Shown: positions 41,628 through 50,249 of the stretch, piece after piece
Layout: each line of letters begins with the position of its first letter
How positions within the stretch are numbered: the stretch's first letter is position 1
Source of the DNA: Lacrimispora xylanisolvens
GTDB taxonomy: Bacteria > Bacillota > Clostridia > Lachnospirales > Lachnospiraceae
Reading direction: 5' to 3'
DNA length: 64,000 bases
NCBI GenBank assembly: GCA_017084465.1
Contig: CP070896.1
Coordinates: 2,159,001 to 2,223,000 of the forward strand
Program-made: the position numbers and the translations under genes
The notes under the pieces: model-generated
What the model was told of the DNA's origin: nothing
What the model saw: only the letters and a program-made list of their open reading frames with translations
Databases searched by the model: none

Positions 41628-42679
41628 TTATTCTGCAAATCGGTTCTTGTGGTCATATCGGTTAAAATGAATGGCATCACTCTTTAAGTACTCATAGATT
41701 GCATCTACAATTTCAATTCCGCCATTGTTATGGTATTTATCTCTTCTCATAACGGCTCTTTCGCCTGGATAATAAACTTTGTCATATCCGTCTGCTGGTG
41801 GGATTGCATTTAATTCATCACAGGTAACGGACATATTTTTCATAAACTTTTCGATGTTTGTAAAACGCTTTGGATCCATAACAATATGCATATGACCCAG
41901 TTCTCTGCCCTTTGAGCAGTCATGATACATGGAGCTTACATGCTTTCCAAAGGGTACTCCTAAGAGAATACCGGAGAAAATATCAACCATCATCATAAGA
42001 CCATAACCCTTTGCACCGGCAATGGGGACAAGTGCATTAACTTTGTTTGGATCTGTTACCGGATTACCTTTTCATCAACCGCCCATGTATCCGGAATGGA
42101 TTCCCCTCTGGATCGTTTGTCCAGGATTTTTCCCCATGCCTGTACGGTTGTTGCCATGTCAAATACCACTTTTCTCTCATCTGCGGTAGGAGCTGCAAAG
42201 GAAATTGGATTTGTTCCGTAATACGGTTCTGTACCGCCAGTTGGTACTGCCATCGGATCTGACTGGCAGAATGAAATTGCAACCAGGTTCTGGTCCGCTG
42301 CCATTTCTGTATAATAACCAAGAGCGCCGCTGTGGGATATGTTGCGGACACCGACTACTGCAATGCCGTTTTTCTTTGCCATTTCTATTGCCTGTTCCAT
42401 TGCTTTTGTTGCAGCCACATATCCGCAGCCGTTGTCACCTTCAAAGATTGCAGAACAGGGACCAGTCTCTTTGAATTCAAAATGAGGATCTACGGTAATG
42501 CCTCCCTTTGAAATTCGTTCACTGTAATACTCCACTCTTACTGCTCCATGGGAGTGGTATCCTCTTTCATCTGACCATGTAAGAATCTCTGCTGTGATAT
42601 CAGCATGTTCTTCTTTCAAACCGGCTCTCATTAATTTTTTCTTCATCAAGTCTTTTAATTCAGCTCTTACAAGTTTCAT
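41628..42679 (-). CDS. allD: Ureidoglycolate dehydrogenase (frameshifted)
   Basis: Ldh2/malate-lactate dehydrogenase family NAD(P)-dependent oxidoreductase, about 350 aa when repaired. Motifs are SDERGYHSHGAVRVEYY (catalytic His region), NGCGYVAATKAMEQAIEMAKKNGIAVVGVRNISHSGALGYYTEMAA, and GTNPISFAAPT. One A is missing near 42068 (GAAAAGG for GAAAAAGG); the repaired junction reads WAVDEKGNPVTDPNKVN. Oxidises ureidoglycolate to oxalurate. It heads the minus-strand operon allD-allF-allG-arcC-lctP-small ORF-allC and is preceded by the cluster's shared promoter element (42754-42821). Confidence 0.9.
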
Positions 42680-42753
42680 TTATCCTTCCTCGCCTTCCTG
42701 ATTTATGGTTATTTTTATTCAGCAAATAGCTGCCAACCAGAATTTCTTTATCT

Positions 42754-42821
42754 ATTATGGCTATTTATTGACCCCGTTTCAATCAAATAACTAGATAAAT
42801 GTAGGTTTGATTTTTATCCAC
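42754..42821 (-). promoter_or_regulatory. allD operon promoter with shared upstream activator element
   Basis: Reading the minus strand: GTGGATAAAA (42812-42821), then 29 bp containing TTTATC, then -35 TTGAAA (42777-42782), 17 bp, -10 CATAAT (42754-42759). The half sites GATAAA and TTTATC form an inverted repeat ending 11 bp upstream of the -35 box, a classical activator position. The same layout occurs at 43795-43862, 46273-46340 and 50148-50215. Confidence 0.75.
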
Positions 42822-42852
42822 TTTCGTGGTATTTTGGAAAAACCCACAAATA

Positions 42853-42904
42853 AAAAAACTGGCTTCCCGGTATGAATCAGACACCGGAAAACCAGTTTTT
42901 TTGT
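42853..42904. terminator. Terminator of the allE gene
   Basis: On the minus strand, AAAAAAACTGGTTTTCCGGT, loop, ACCGGGAAGCCAGTTTTTTT. A stem with small mismatches and T runs on both sides, so it can act in either direction. It lies just past the allE stop (42944) and insulates the allD promoter. Confidence 0.8.
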
Positions 42905-42943
42905 ATCTATAAAAATTCTTAGGAAGAACATCAAAAACAATGG

Positions 42944-43733
42944 TTACAGCTTTACATCCCTGTTGCAGTCCTTGGAATAGATATAAGTTAAATCATCTTC
43001 CCGTCCTACTGCATAGCAGGCCTGGGGGCAATAAGCATCCATAAATACATAATCACCCTTTTTCACTGGAACCCAGTCATTATCCAGTCTGTACATCGCA
43101 CTTCCCGTAAGGAAATACATTCCGTGCTCCTGAATATGAGTCTCTATGTAACCGTGGGATGCACCTAAATGGAATTTCAGAATATGCATATTCATATCGA
43201 ATCCAAAATTCTCTGCTGCAGGCAGGAAATCACGGATATAGCAGTTCTCCATACCTTCATATGGAATCCATGGAAGATCATCTGCATTCCCCACTACAGT
43301 ATAGGCGCTGTATCCAGCCAGCTCGTCATATCTGCGTTTATAGGCAAAGAGTTTTGCATCCTCTTTTCCTGCATTTACAAAAAGAAATGGTGTTACTGGC
43401 AGGGGAATAAATATATCCGCCCTCTGTCAGCGTCTCCTCTTTGTCCGCATTTTTAACCTTAATAGAACCTTCCATTACATAAATGAATGATTCCAGTCCT
43501 TCCCCGCCGAATGCAGGATTTTTTCCGCCTTCGTGGACTGTCACTAAATAATCCGCAAAGGAAGCTCCCATCTGAGGAGAGCCAAGAATCGTGACATCAC
43601 ACTTCTCATATCCTGGAATCGCATTTTTTACAATCCCGTCCGGCTCAATTAAAACATAATTTTCTTTTTTAACGACGGATCTGGTGGCTAATAAGTCATC
43701 ACGGTATCCTGTCTGCCCGTTTAAATAACTCAT
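42944..43733 (-). CDS. allE: (S)-Ureidoglycine aminohydrolase (bicupin; frameshifted)
   Basis: Bicupin protein of about 262 aa, close to E. coli AllE: MSYLNGQTGYRDDLLATR, VKNAIPGYEKCDVTIL, FGGEGLESFIYVMEG, GFDMNMHILKF, GASHGYIETHIQEHGMY (Mn-binding His/Glu) and the conserved end YIYSKDCNRDV. One extra T near 43376 breaks it; the repaired junction reads ISFVNAGKEDAKLFAYKRRY, matching the E. coli protein. ATG at 43733 follows GAGGAG. It releases ammonia from ureidoglycine to give S-ureidoglycolate for AllD. Confidence 0.93.
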
Positions 43734-43794
43734 AATAAGGCTCCTCACTTTCCATTAGGTCATATTTATTCAGTCAACCAATTTATACCTGTTT

Positions 43795-43866
43795 ATTATG
43801 GCAGGTAATATAAAGTATTTCAATTATATTATGAGATAAAATACCGTTCCCGTTTTATCCACTTTT
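43795..43866. promoter_or_regulatory. allE promoter and divergent regulatory region with shared activator element
   Basis: Minus strand: GTGGATAAAA (43853-43862), 29 bp with TTTTATC, -35 TTGAAA (43818-43823), 17 bp, -10 CATAAT (43795-43800). The inverted repeat GATAAAA-N11-TTTTATC is symmetric, so it also faces the plus-strand hydrolase gene. There, a TATAAT box at 43895-43900 lies at nearly the same distance. One site may therefore activate both genes. Confidence 0.75.
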
Positions 43867-43946
43867 CCCCTGCTTGTTTATTTTTTAACAGTTATAATGA
43901 TCTTACATTCATGTTATTTTACCAAAAACAGAAAGGAATTACTACA

Positions 43947-44808
43947 ATGACGGAACAAATAGAAATGACACTCAACGAATTAACTTACCCGGTTAATGTT
44001 ACGGTATATCATGATACGGCAGTTGTGCCTAAGGCCTGCATCCTATATTTTCATGGCGGCGGTCTTTTATACGGCTCTCGTCTGGACTTGCCCCAGCTGC
44101 ATGTCAACAGCCTTACCAATGCCGGATATCTTATTATCTCCTATGACTATCCCCCTAGCTCCTGCCGCTAAAATTGACATGATACTGAAATCTGTAATTG
44201 ATTCCATCAATCACTATATTTTAAATCCGTCACTTTATGTTTCTCAGGAACTTCCCTATTTTCTATGGGGTCGATCTGCAGGAGCATACCTATGTCTGCT
44301 GGCTTCAAAAGATAAGCGTCTTCTGCTTCCTCCAAGGGGAATCCTGTCTTATTACGGTTATGGTTTCCTGTGCGACAGCTGGTTTGATACTCCAAACAGC
44401 TACTATTGTTCTCTTCCACCCGTTAACAGTTCCTGCCTTAATGCAGTTTCTGATCAGGTTCATACTGAGGGCAACCTGGATACCCACTACAGCATTTATG
44501 TTTACGCCAGGCAGACAGGAACATGGAAATCTCTTTTTTACCATGGACGGGATAAATATTTCTTACTGGACTATTCGCTCCGGACCTGTGAAAAACTTAC
44601 CGCTCCTTTATTCTGTGCCCACAGCATGAATGATACTGACGTTCCTTATACAGAATTTCTTAACCTTTGCAGTATGTATCAGGCAAAACAGTTTGTTGTC
44701 CCGGGTTCTGTACACGATTTTGACAGAAATGAAGCGGACCCTGCGGCTGCTCAACTTTTAAATGCAACTGTTGAATTTTTAGACAACCACACGGACCGTT
44801 TCTTATAA
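43947..44808 (+). CDS. Alpha/beta hydrolase (HSL-like esterase) of the ureide cluster (frameshifted)
   Basis: About 286 aa when repaired. ILYFHGGGLLYGS contains the HGGG oxyanion-hole motif of hormone-sensitive-lipase type hydrolases; WGRSAGAYL is the nucleophile elbow (GxSxG); the later APLFCAHSMNDTDVPY and VPGSVHDFD supply the Asp/His region. One extra C near 44154 breaks it; the repaired junction reads ISYDYPLAPAAKID, the normal HSL segment. ATG at 43947 follows AAAGGA. It is divergent from allE and shares its regulatory site, so it is probably part of ureide metabolism, but no ureide step is known for it. Substrate unknown. Confidence 0.8.
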
Positions 44809-44821
44809 CCAAATACTTGAT

Positions 44822-44843
44822 TGCGGATTCTTATGAATCCGCA
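44822..44843. terminator. Short hairpin between convergent hydrolase and allantoinase genes
   Basis: TGCGGATTC, loop TTAT, GAATCCGCA: a perfect 9-bp stem in the 37-bp gap between the hydrolase stop (44808) and the allB stop (44846). There is no long T run on either side, so termination efficiency is uncertain. Confidence 0.5.
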
Positions 44844-44845
44844 TA

Positions 44846-46216
44846 TTACAGTTTTTTAACCAGTTCTCCGAATCCTTTTTCTCCTACAACTTTTCCGTCT
44901 TCTGCCACTACCTCGCCGCGGACAATGGTACAGACCGGCAATCCTTTTCCCTTCATTCCAACAAAAGCAGAAATCTTGTTTACGTAGAGAAGGGAATCTT
45001 CTGTTATCTCCCATTCCTTATCTGCATCAACAATAATGAAATCCGCATCAAATCCGGTTCTGATGTCTCCCTTTTTTCCGTAGATTCCAAATGCCTCAGC
45101 CGGTTTCTTTGCCATTGCATTTGCAAGAACCGATGGAGAAATTCCACGTTTTACGCATCCCTCATTAAAGCTTACCTGAAATCCGCTCTGGATTCCACTG
45201 ATCCCTCCCCATACATCAAATGGAGTTTCGATTTTATTACCCAGAATTTCCTTGAATTTTTCGTCATAGGAACATGGGGAATGATCACTTGCAATACCGC
45301 TGAGTGTACCATCCTCCACATAGGTCCACAGCCTGTCCACCTCTTCCTGAGAACGCAGAGGCGGGGCGCATTTAAACAACGGTCCGTTCTTGATTACATC
45401 TTCATCCGTCATGCTTAAATAATGAGAACACGTTTCTGCCGTAATATCGTAACCTTCCTGCTGCGCTTCCTTAATTTTCTGAGCCACATCAGGACTGCTT
45501 ACGTGGCAGATATGTGCTTTGCAGCCGGTGGCTTTTGCAAGCTCAATCACATCAACCGTGGCTACCATTTCTGCAACTACTGGTCTTGATTCTAAAAATC
45601 CTTTCCAGTCCAGTCTGCCCTCTTTTTTCATTCTCTGTTCCTGCCACTTAATTGCAGCAAAATCTTCGCAGTGGAAACCGGCACGTCCGCCAAACCCATG
45701 AATGATCTGCATTGCCTCATATACCTGTCCATAATTTAAGGAGCTGTAATCAGGAGATACTGGACCGATAAAGGATTTAAACGCAACGCAGCCCTTCTCA
45801 TCCATACCCTTTAAATCCTGAAAATTATCAGGAATCAAACCGCCCCAGAAGCAATAATCCACATATGCATTGGGAGATACCTTTTCAAACTTCTTATCAA
45901 AAATAGTTGCGTTAGTCATGGCTGGCTCGTTTTGCAGCGGCATATCAATAATGGTTGTATATCCGCCTACCGCAGCTGCAGCAGTTCCGTGCTCATAATC
46001 CTCACGCCATTCGTAACCGGGATCATTTAAATGTGCATGGGTATCAATTGCCCCCGGGAAAACATAATTTTCTTTAGCATCAATTACCTTTTTTGCTTCC
46101 GGCTCTTCTCCTGCAAGAAGCACCGCTGCAATTTTACCCTCTTTTACTGCAATGTTTCCCGAAAATACACAATCTGCTGTTACAATCTTCCCATTTTTTA
46201 CTAATAAATCATACAT
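44846..46216 (-). CDS. allB: Allantoinase-type cyclic amidohydrolase, copy 1
   Basis: Intact 456-aa amidohydrolase. Metal ligands: DTHAHLNDPG (HxH), the carbamylated lysine in CVAFKSFIG, HCEDFAAIKW, HICHVSSPD and ASDHSPC (Asp). YEHGTAAAAVGGYTTIIDMPLQNEPA is typical of AllB. It would hydrolyse allantoin to allantoate. A second, clearly different allantoinase-like gene lies at 48724-50079; the two are diverged enough that one may act on another cyclic ureide such as a hydantoin or dihydropyrimidine. Start ATG at 46216 after GGAGGAG; preceded by the shared promoter element at 46273-46340. Confidence 0.88.
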   Translation of the reverse strand: MYDLLVKNGKIVTADCVFSGNIAVKEGKIAAVLLAGEEPEAKKVIDAKENYVFPGAIDTHAHLNDPGYEWREDYEHGTAAAAVGGYTTIIDMPLQNEPAMTNATIFDKKFEKVSPNAYVDYCFWGGLIPDNFQDLKGMDEKGCVAFKSFIGPVSPDYSSLNYGQVYEAMQIIHGFGGRAGFHCEDFAAIKWQEQRMKKEGRLDWKGFLESRPVVAEMVATVDVIELAKATGCKAHICHVSSPDVAQKIKEAQQEGYDITAETCSHYLSMTDEDVIKNGPLFKCAPPLRSQEEVDRLWTYVEDGTLSGIASDHSPCSYDEKFKEILGNKIETPFDVWGGISGIQSGFQVSFNEGCVKRGISPSVLANAMAKKPAEAFGIYGKKGDIRTGFDADFIIVDADKEWEITEDSLLYVNKISAFVGMKGKGLPVCTIVRGEVVAEDGKVVGEKGFGELVKKL

Positions 46217-46272
46217 ACCTTCTCCTCCGTTTCTGGTTGATGAATGATAACTGACTGATGAAACATTTCATT

Positions 46273-46340
46273 ATTTTATTAAATAATGTCTGGGAAAACA
46301 ATGCAAAATGAGGTAAAATTTCGTTAGGATTTTTGTCCAA
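46273..46340 (-). promoter_or_regulatory. allB (copy 1) promoter with shared activator element
   Basis: Minus strand: TTGGACAAAA (46331-46340), 29 bp, -35 TTGTTT (46296-46301), 17 bp, -10 TAAAAT (46273-46278). The spacing is identical to the allD, allE and second allB promoters. The right half site is degenerate (TTTTAC for TTTATC). The plus-strand allH gene starts from the same 210-bp intergenic region; I see no clear plus-strand -35/-10 pair. Confidence 0.7.
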
Positions 46341-46427
46341 TATGTATAATTTATTTTATTGTGTTTGTGTTTTTTTAAGCTTTTTGCTAGAATTTATACT
46401 ATCAGCAAAAGGAGATAACAAGTTATC

Positions 46428-47292
46428 ATGCATTTTAATATTACAACCATTGGCTCTTATGCTCTGGAGATACTAAATTCTGAGCAAGAAGGCCTGATAC
46501 ACTCTGTATACAGAAAAAACCATTAACATACAATTCGGAGATTATTTACTGGCTTTACAGGCGGATATGTCGCCAGTATCACCTGTGAGTCTCATTACAG
46601 AATTGGACGCTGCATCCATGGAAACACTTCCTGTTTCTCCGGGATTAAAGGTGAAGGTAAGTCCGGGTATCCTGTCTATATATGGTACTGTTTCTGTTAT
46701 TAACTTTCATTTTTTAGAAGCAGACCCGTTTGAATCCAAACTAATCAGTAAATCTCCCCAGCTTTTGAGGGATACGTTAAAGTCAGTCCTGGACCATTCT
46801 GCCGCAGGAGGTTTCTCTACCATATTTTCTCCCTCCTGTGTGAAAGATCAGGAAAATAATCTGGGAGCGGAGCTTATGACTGCAGCGGCAAAGAGTCATC
46901 TTACAGCCTGCAGTACCTATATGCAGAAAGCTGATTACGAAAAAGCCTCAGAAGAACTGATTTCTCTGATCGGACTTGGAGTGGGCCTTACCCCCAGCGG
47001 AGATGACTTTTTGTGCGGTGTACTGGCGGGGCTGATACTGACGGGAAACACAGATCAAACGTTTACCTCCATTCTCAAGGAAAGGATTAAAGCTAATCTG
47101 AAAAATACAAACGATATCAGCCGTACATTCCTTCAATGTGCCCTTATATCACATTTTAGCAAACCAATTAAGGATCTTGTTCTTCCAGCATCTGTTGAAG
47201 ATATCCACGCTTCCTTTGAAGCTGTGGGGCATTCCTCCGGATTTGATTCTCTCTGCGGAATTTATTACGTTTATACTTTGGTTTTTAATTAG
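46428..47292 (+). CDS. allH: AllH (YlbF, DUF2877), oxamate carbamoyltransferase subunit (frameshifted)
   Basis: DUF2877 protein of about 287 aa. One extra A near 46519 splits the N-terminus; the repaired stretch reads LIHSVYRKTINIQFGDYLLALQ. The hallmark LIGLGVGLTPSGDDFLCGVLAG (about residues 182-203) is intact, as is NDISRTFLQCALISHF. ATG at 46428 follows AAAGGAG. In E. coli, AllF, AllG and AllH are together required for oxamic transcarbamylase. Here allH stands alone on the plus strand, divergent from allB copy 1, while allFG are in the allD operon. Confidence 0.9.
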
Positions 47293-47300
47293 GAATACAA

Positions 47301-47346
47301 TAAAAAAGAAGCCTGTCGGGACAATTAATGTCACGCAGACTTCTTT
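47301..47346 (+). terminator. Terminator after allH
   Basis: AAGAAGCCTGTCGGGACA, loop ATTA, TGTCACGCAGACTTCTT, followed by TCCTTTTTC. An imperfect stem of about 15 bp in the gap between the convergent allH and permease genes. Confidence 0.6.
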
Positions 47347-47355
47347 CCTTTTTCT

Positions 47356-48693
47356 TTATTTCTTCTTTTCAAAACACTTTATCAGCACATAATAAACAAT
47401 CCCTGCAGGCAGAATACTAGCCAGCCATGATATTTTTATAAAGGTAAGAGCTGCAACCATACCTGCAATTAAACCTCCGATTGCAGCAAGGTTGATCCCC
47501 TTAAATGCTCCATCGGGATTGTAATAATCACTCAGATCAATTTTCTGTTTTTTAATAATATAATAATCCACAACAAGAATTGCGAAAACCGGTCCCAGTA
47601 CAGAAGAGGAAATCAATACAAACAGGTTCAGTCCAGCTGCAGATGACTCCTTAACAAGCTCCCATGGAAATGTAGCATATGCAAGCAGTCCCACGATAAT
47701 CGCACTCTTTTTCACTGATACTTTTAAAAGATCTACCAGTACATAGATGGGGGGAAGTGCGTTATTGAGCATATTGGTAGTCAGTGTGCCGCATACGATA
47801 CAGAATAACGTAATTACAACGATCGCTTTATTGGGCATGATATATGCAAAGCCTACGATAGGATTGGCAATTCCAGTTACACTTGTAACAAGAAGTCCAA
47901 TAACCCCCATAAATACTACCGCAGGAATCATTGCAAACGCATAAGCGGAGCCTCGTTTCACAGGTCCGCAGCCAGGCTTTAACTGCCTTACTGAATCGCC
48001 GATATTAACCAGAAGAGCACAGTTGACTCCAATAAAGGTGGTTACAGCGCCAAAAAATGGAAGTCCCCAGGATCCCTTTTTATTAACTACTTCTGTCACT
48101 ACATCTCCATGCATACCAAGAATTGTGACCAGCATATAAACCAGAGCAATAATAACAACAGCTCCACCAATGTTGTTAATTACCTTAATTCCCTGAAAAC
48201 CCAGTGCAGAAAGTCCGATCTGCATTGCCTGAAACAGAATGAACCATAATACAATGCTGTCAAAGCCAATAACGATTTTACTGATTTCATTTAAGGCCGA
48301 AGCGCCGATCCAGCTTTGAAATCCATACCATATAACGGCTGGAATACCTCTGCACAGAGCAGGTATAACAGTACCTTTAAAGCCAAATGCGCCTCTTAGC
48401 TGCACCACATATGGAATTCCGGTTGTGTAACATAATTTATCGTTTAAGACCATGCATATAACACAAAGCGCTGATCCCAATGTAATTGCAGTAATTGCCT
48501 GAACAAGGTTCAGCCCTCCCGAAACCAGATCTGAACCAAGTGTTAAGTTTGCCGTAGAGACACAGCCCCCAAGCCAGACCAGCCAGTAGGAAAATGCCCC
48601 CATAGTTCTCTTACTAACAGGAACCGGCTCCATCCCATCCTGTTTTATTACACCTTCCAATGCCTTTTCTTCTGTCATCACACTTTCTCCCAT
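47356..48693 (-). CDS. NCS1-family allantoin permease
   Basis: Intact 445-aa NCS1 (nucleobase:cation symporter-1) transporter with about 12 helices. The segment WLGGCVSTANLTLGSDLVSGGLNLVQAITAI and WYGFQSWIGASALNEI are the substrate/cation-site signatures shared with Mhp1 and PucI/AllP-type permeases. It follows the second allantoinase by 30 bp in the same operon, which favours allantoin as substrate over cytosine or uracil. ATG at 48693 after AAGGAG. Confidence 0.88.
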   Translation of the reverse strand: MGESVMTEEKALEGVIKQDGMEPVPVSKRTMGAFSYWLVWLGGCVSTANLTLGSDLVSGGLNLVQAITAITLGSALCVICMVLNDKLCYTTGIPYVVQLRGAFGFKGTVIPALCRGIPAVIWYGFQSWIGASALNEISKIVIGFDSIVLWFILFQAMQIGLSALGFQGIKVINNIGGAVVIIALVYMLVTILGMHGDVVTEVVNKKGSWGLPFFGAVTTFIGVNCALLVNIGDSVRQLKPGCGPVKRGSAYAFAMIPAVVFMGVIGLLVTSVTGIANPIVGFAYIMPNKAIVVITLFCIVCGTLTTNMLNNALPPIYVLVDLLKVSVKKSAIIVGLLAYATFPWELVKESSAAGLNLFVLISSSVLGPVFAILVVDYYIIKKQKIDLSDYYNPDGAFKGINLAAIGGLIAGMVAALTFIKISWLASILPAGIVYYVLIKCFEKKK

Positions 48694-48723
48694 GATTTTC
48701 TCCTTATATACGTTTGTGACTTA

Positions 48724-50079
48724 CTACATTCTGGCAGGAGTGATCAGCTTTCCGCCTGAAACGGCTGTAATCTTACCATCCTGAAAGATAGTTCTTCCCC
48801 GCACAATCGTCTGCGTAACCTGACCCTTGAACTTCATGCCCACATAGGGACTTACTTTATGTAAATAGAATAAGGAATCTGCGTCCAGCACGTATTCTTT
48901 ATCCAGATCAACAATTGCAAAATCCGCATCAAAACCTGTCTCAATTTTCCCTTTTCCTTCGATATGAAATACTTCATTAACATTAGAAGCTGTAAGCGCT
49001 GCAACCTTTGTAAGCATCAGCTTTCTATCGTGGTAACCATGGGTTAAAACAGCGGGAAGTGTACTCTGACATCCAGAGATGCCTCCCCAGGCTTTCATAA
49101 ACTCTTTCTCTTTTAATATAGGATCGCTGGGAGAATGATCGGATGAAATAAATGTAATTTCCCCATTAAACAATTTCCCCCACATCTTCTGCTGGTTTGC
49201 TGCGTCACGAATTGGCGGAGAACATTTTCCAAGAGTACCCAGTCTTTCTACATCCTCATCCGTAAGAATCAGATAATGACCAATTGTTTCGCAGGAAATA
49301 TCCACGCCCCGTTTTCTTGCCTCTGTAACCAGTTCCACGCCTTTTGCCGTACTTACATGGGCAATAATCAGTTTACAGCCTGTTTCTTCTGCAAAAGTGA
49401 TCATTCTGGAGATGCTTTCGATCTCTGTAATAGGCGCATGAGCCTCAAAGTAATCCTTCACTCCAGTTTTGTTCTGCGCATTTTTTAAACCTGTTACTTT
49501 TCCTGTAATACCGTCATTTTCGCAGTGAACCATAAGCGGAAGGTTCAGTTTCTTTAATTTCTCCATACCCTTGTAAGCAGTATAGTCATCGATTCCTGGG
49601 AATTCATCAATTCCGCTGAAGCAGGAAAATGCTTTAAAGCCCACAACGCCACATTCCGCAAGCTCCTCCAGCTTGTCCAGGTTTGTGGGACATAATCCCC
49701 CCCACAGACCGAAATCACAGACGGAATCTCTTTTTGCAATGGCAAGCTTCTTTTCAAAATTAACTCTGTCCAGTGTACAGGGAGAGCTGTTTAAGGGCAT
49801 ATCGAAAAATACACCGCCTCCGCCTGCCGCAAGAGCCTGACTGCCATTTTTAATGGTTTCCCATTCCGTTCTTCCCGGATCATCAAAGTGTACATGACCG
49901 TCGGTGGCTGCTGGAAAAATGTGTTTGCCTGCTGCATCAATTACTTCTTTTCCATCCTGAGAAATCTCCTGTGATATCTCCACAATTTTCCCGTCACTTA
50001 CCCCAATATCAGCCTTTTCCACACGATCTGGGAAAACAACCACTCCATTTCTAATGACAAGATCCATGCTTTTACCCAT
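48724..50079 (-). CDS. allB: Allantoinase, copy 2
   Basis: Intact protein of 451 aa from the ATG at 50079, which follows AGAGGAGG; an alternative start at 50100 lacks such support. Metal ligands: TDGHVHFDDPGR (HxH), VVGFKAFSC (carbamylated Lys), MVHCEND, IIAHVSTAKG and ISSDHSPSD (Asp). FFDMPLNSSPCTLDR and DFGLWGGLCPTNLDKL follow E. coli AllB closely, more so than copy 1. It is co-transcribed with the NCS1 permease, so it is probably the main allantoinase. Confidence 0.9.
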   Translation of the reverse strand: MGKSMDLVIRNGVVVFPDRVEKADIGVSDGKIVEISQEISQDGKEVIDAAGKHIFPAATDGHVHFDDPGRTEWETIKNGSQALAAGGGGVFFDMPLNSSPCTLDRVNFEKKLAIAKRDSVCDFGLWGGLCPTNLDKLEELAECGVVGFKAFSCFSGIDEFPGIDDYTAYKGMEKLKKLNLPLMVHCENDGITGKVTGLKNAQNKTGVKDYFEAHAPITEIESISRMITFAEETGCKLIIAHVSTAKGVELVTEARKRGVDISCETIGHYLILTDEDVERLGTLGKCSPPIRDAANQQKMWGKLFNGEITFISSDHSPSDPILKEKEFMKAWGGISGCQSTLPAVLTHGYHDRKLMLTKVAALTASNVNEVFHIEGKGKIETGFDADFAIVDLDKEYVLDADSLFYLHKVSPYVGMKFKGQVTQTIVRGRTIFQDGKITAVSGGKLITPARM

Positions 50080-50147
50080 TCTGATACCTCCTCTTTGCAT
50101 TTTGTTTACTTTTTTAATAAATACCGGCTATTTATTGTGTTATTTGC

Positions 50148-50215
50148 ATTATAGTTTTCGCCATAGTATAATTCATTGGTAAAAAAAGACAAAAAAATAA
50201 AGTATTTTTATCTGC
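50148..50215 (-). promoter_or_regulatory. allB (copy 2)-permease operon promoter with shared activator element
   Basis: Minus strand: GCAGATAAAA (50206-50215), 29 bp with TTTGTC, weak -35 ATGAAT (50171-50176), 17 bp, consensus -10 TATAAT (50148-50153). The weak -35 fits an activator-dependent promoter. The left half site lies within the terminator hairpin of the upstream glycosyltransferase gene. Confidence 0.65.
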
Positions 50216-50236
50216 AATAGTTAAAAATACTTTATC
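50188..50236 (-). terminator. Terminator of the second polysaccharide operon
   Basis: Minus strand ATAAAGTATTTTTA, loop ACTATTGCAGA, TAAAAATACTTTAT followed by TTTTTTTG. A 14-bp AT stem with a seven-T tail 15 bp after the glycosyltransferase stop (50250). It separates the polysaccharide locus from the ureide cluster. Confidence 0.75.
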
Positions 50237-50249
50237 GATTGGTACATTC

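Noticed and set aside
42726..42742. Possible sigma-54 promoter TTGGCAGCTATTTGCTG upstream of allD
   Set aside because: The GG to GC distance is 9 bp instead of the required 10, no sigma-54 activator is in the cluster, and a well-spaced sigma-A promoter with the shared activator element lies 30 bp upstream.
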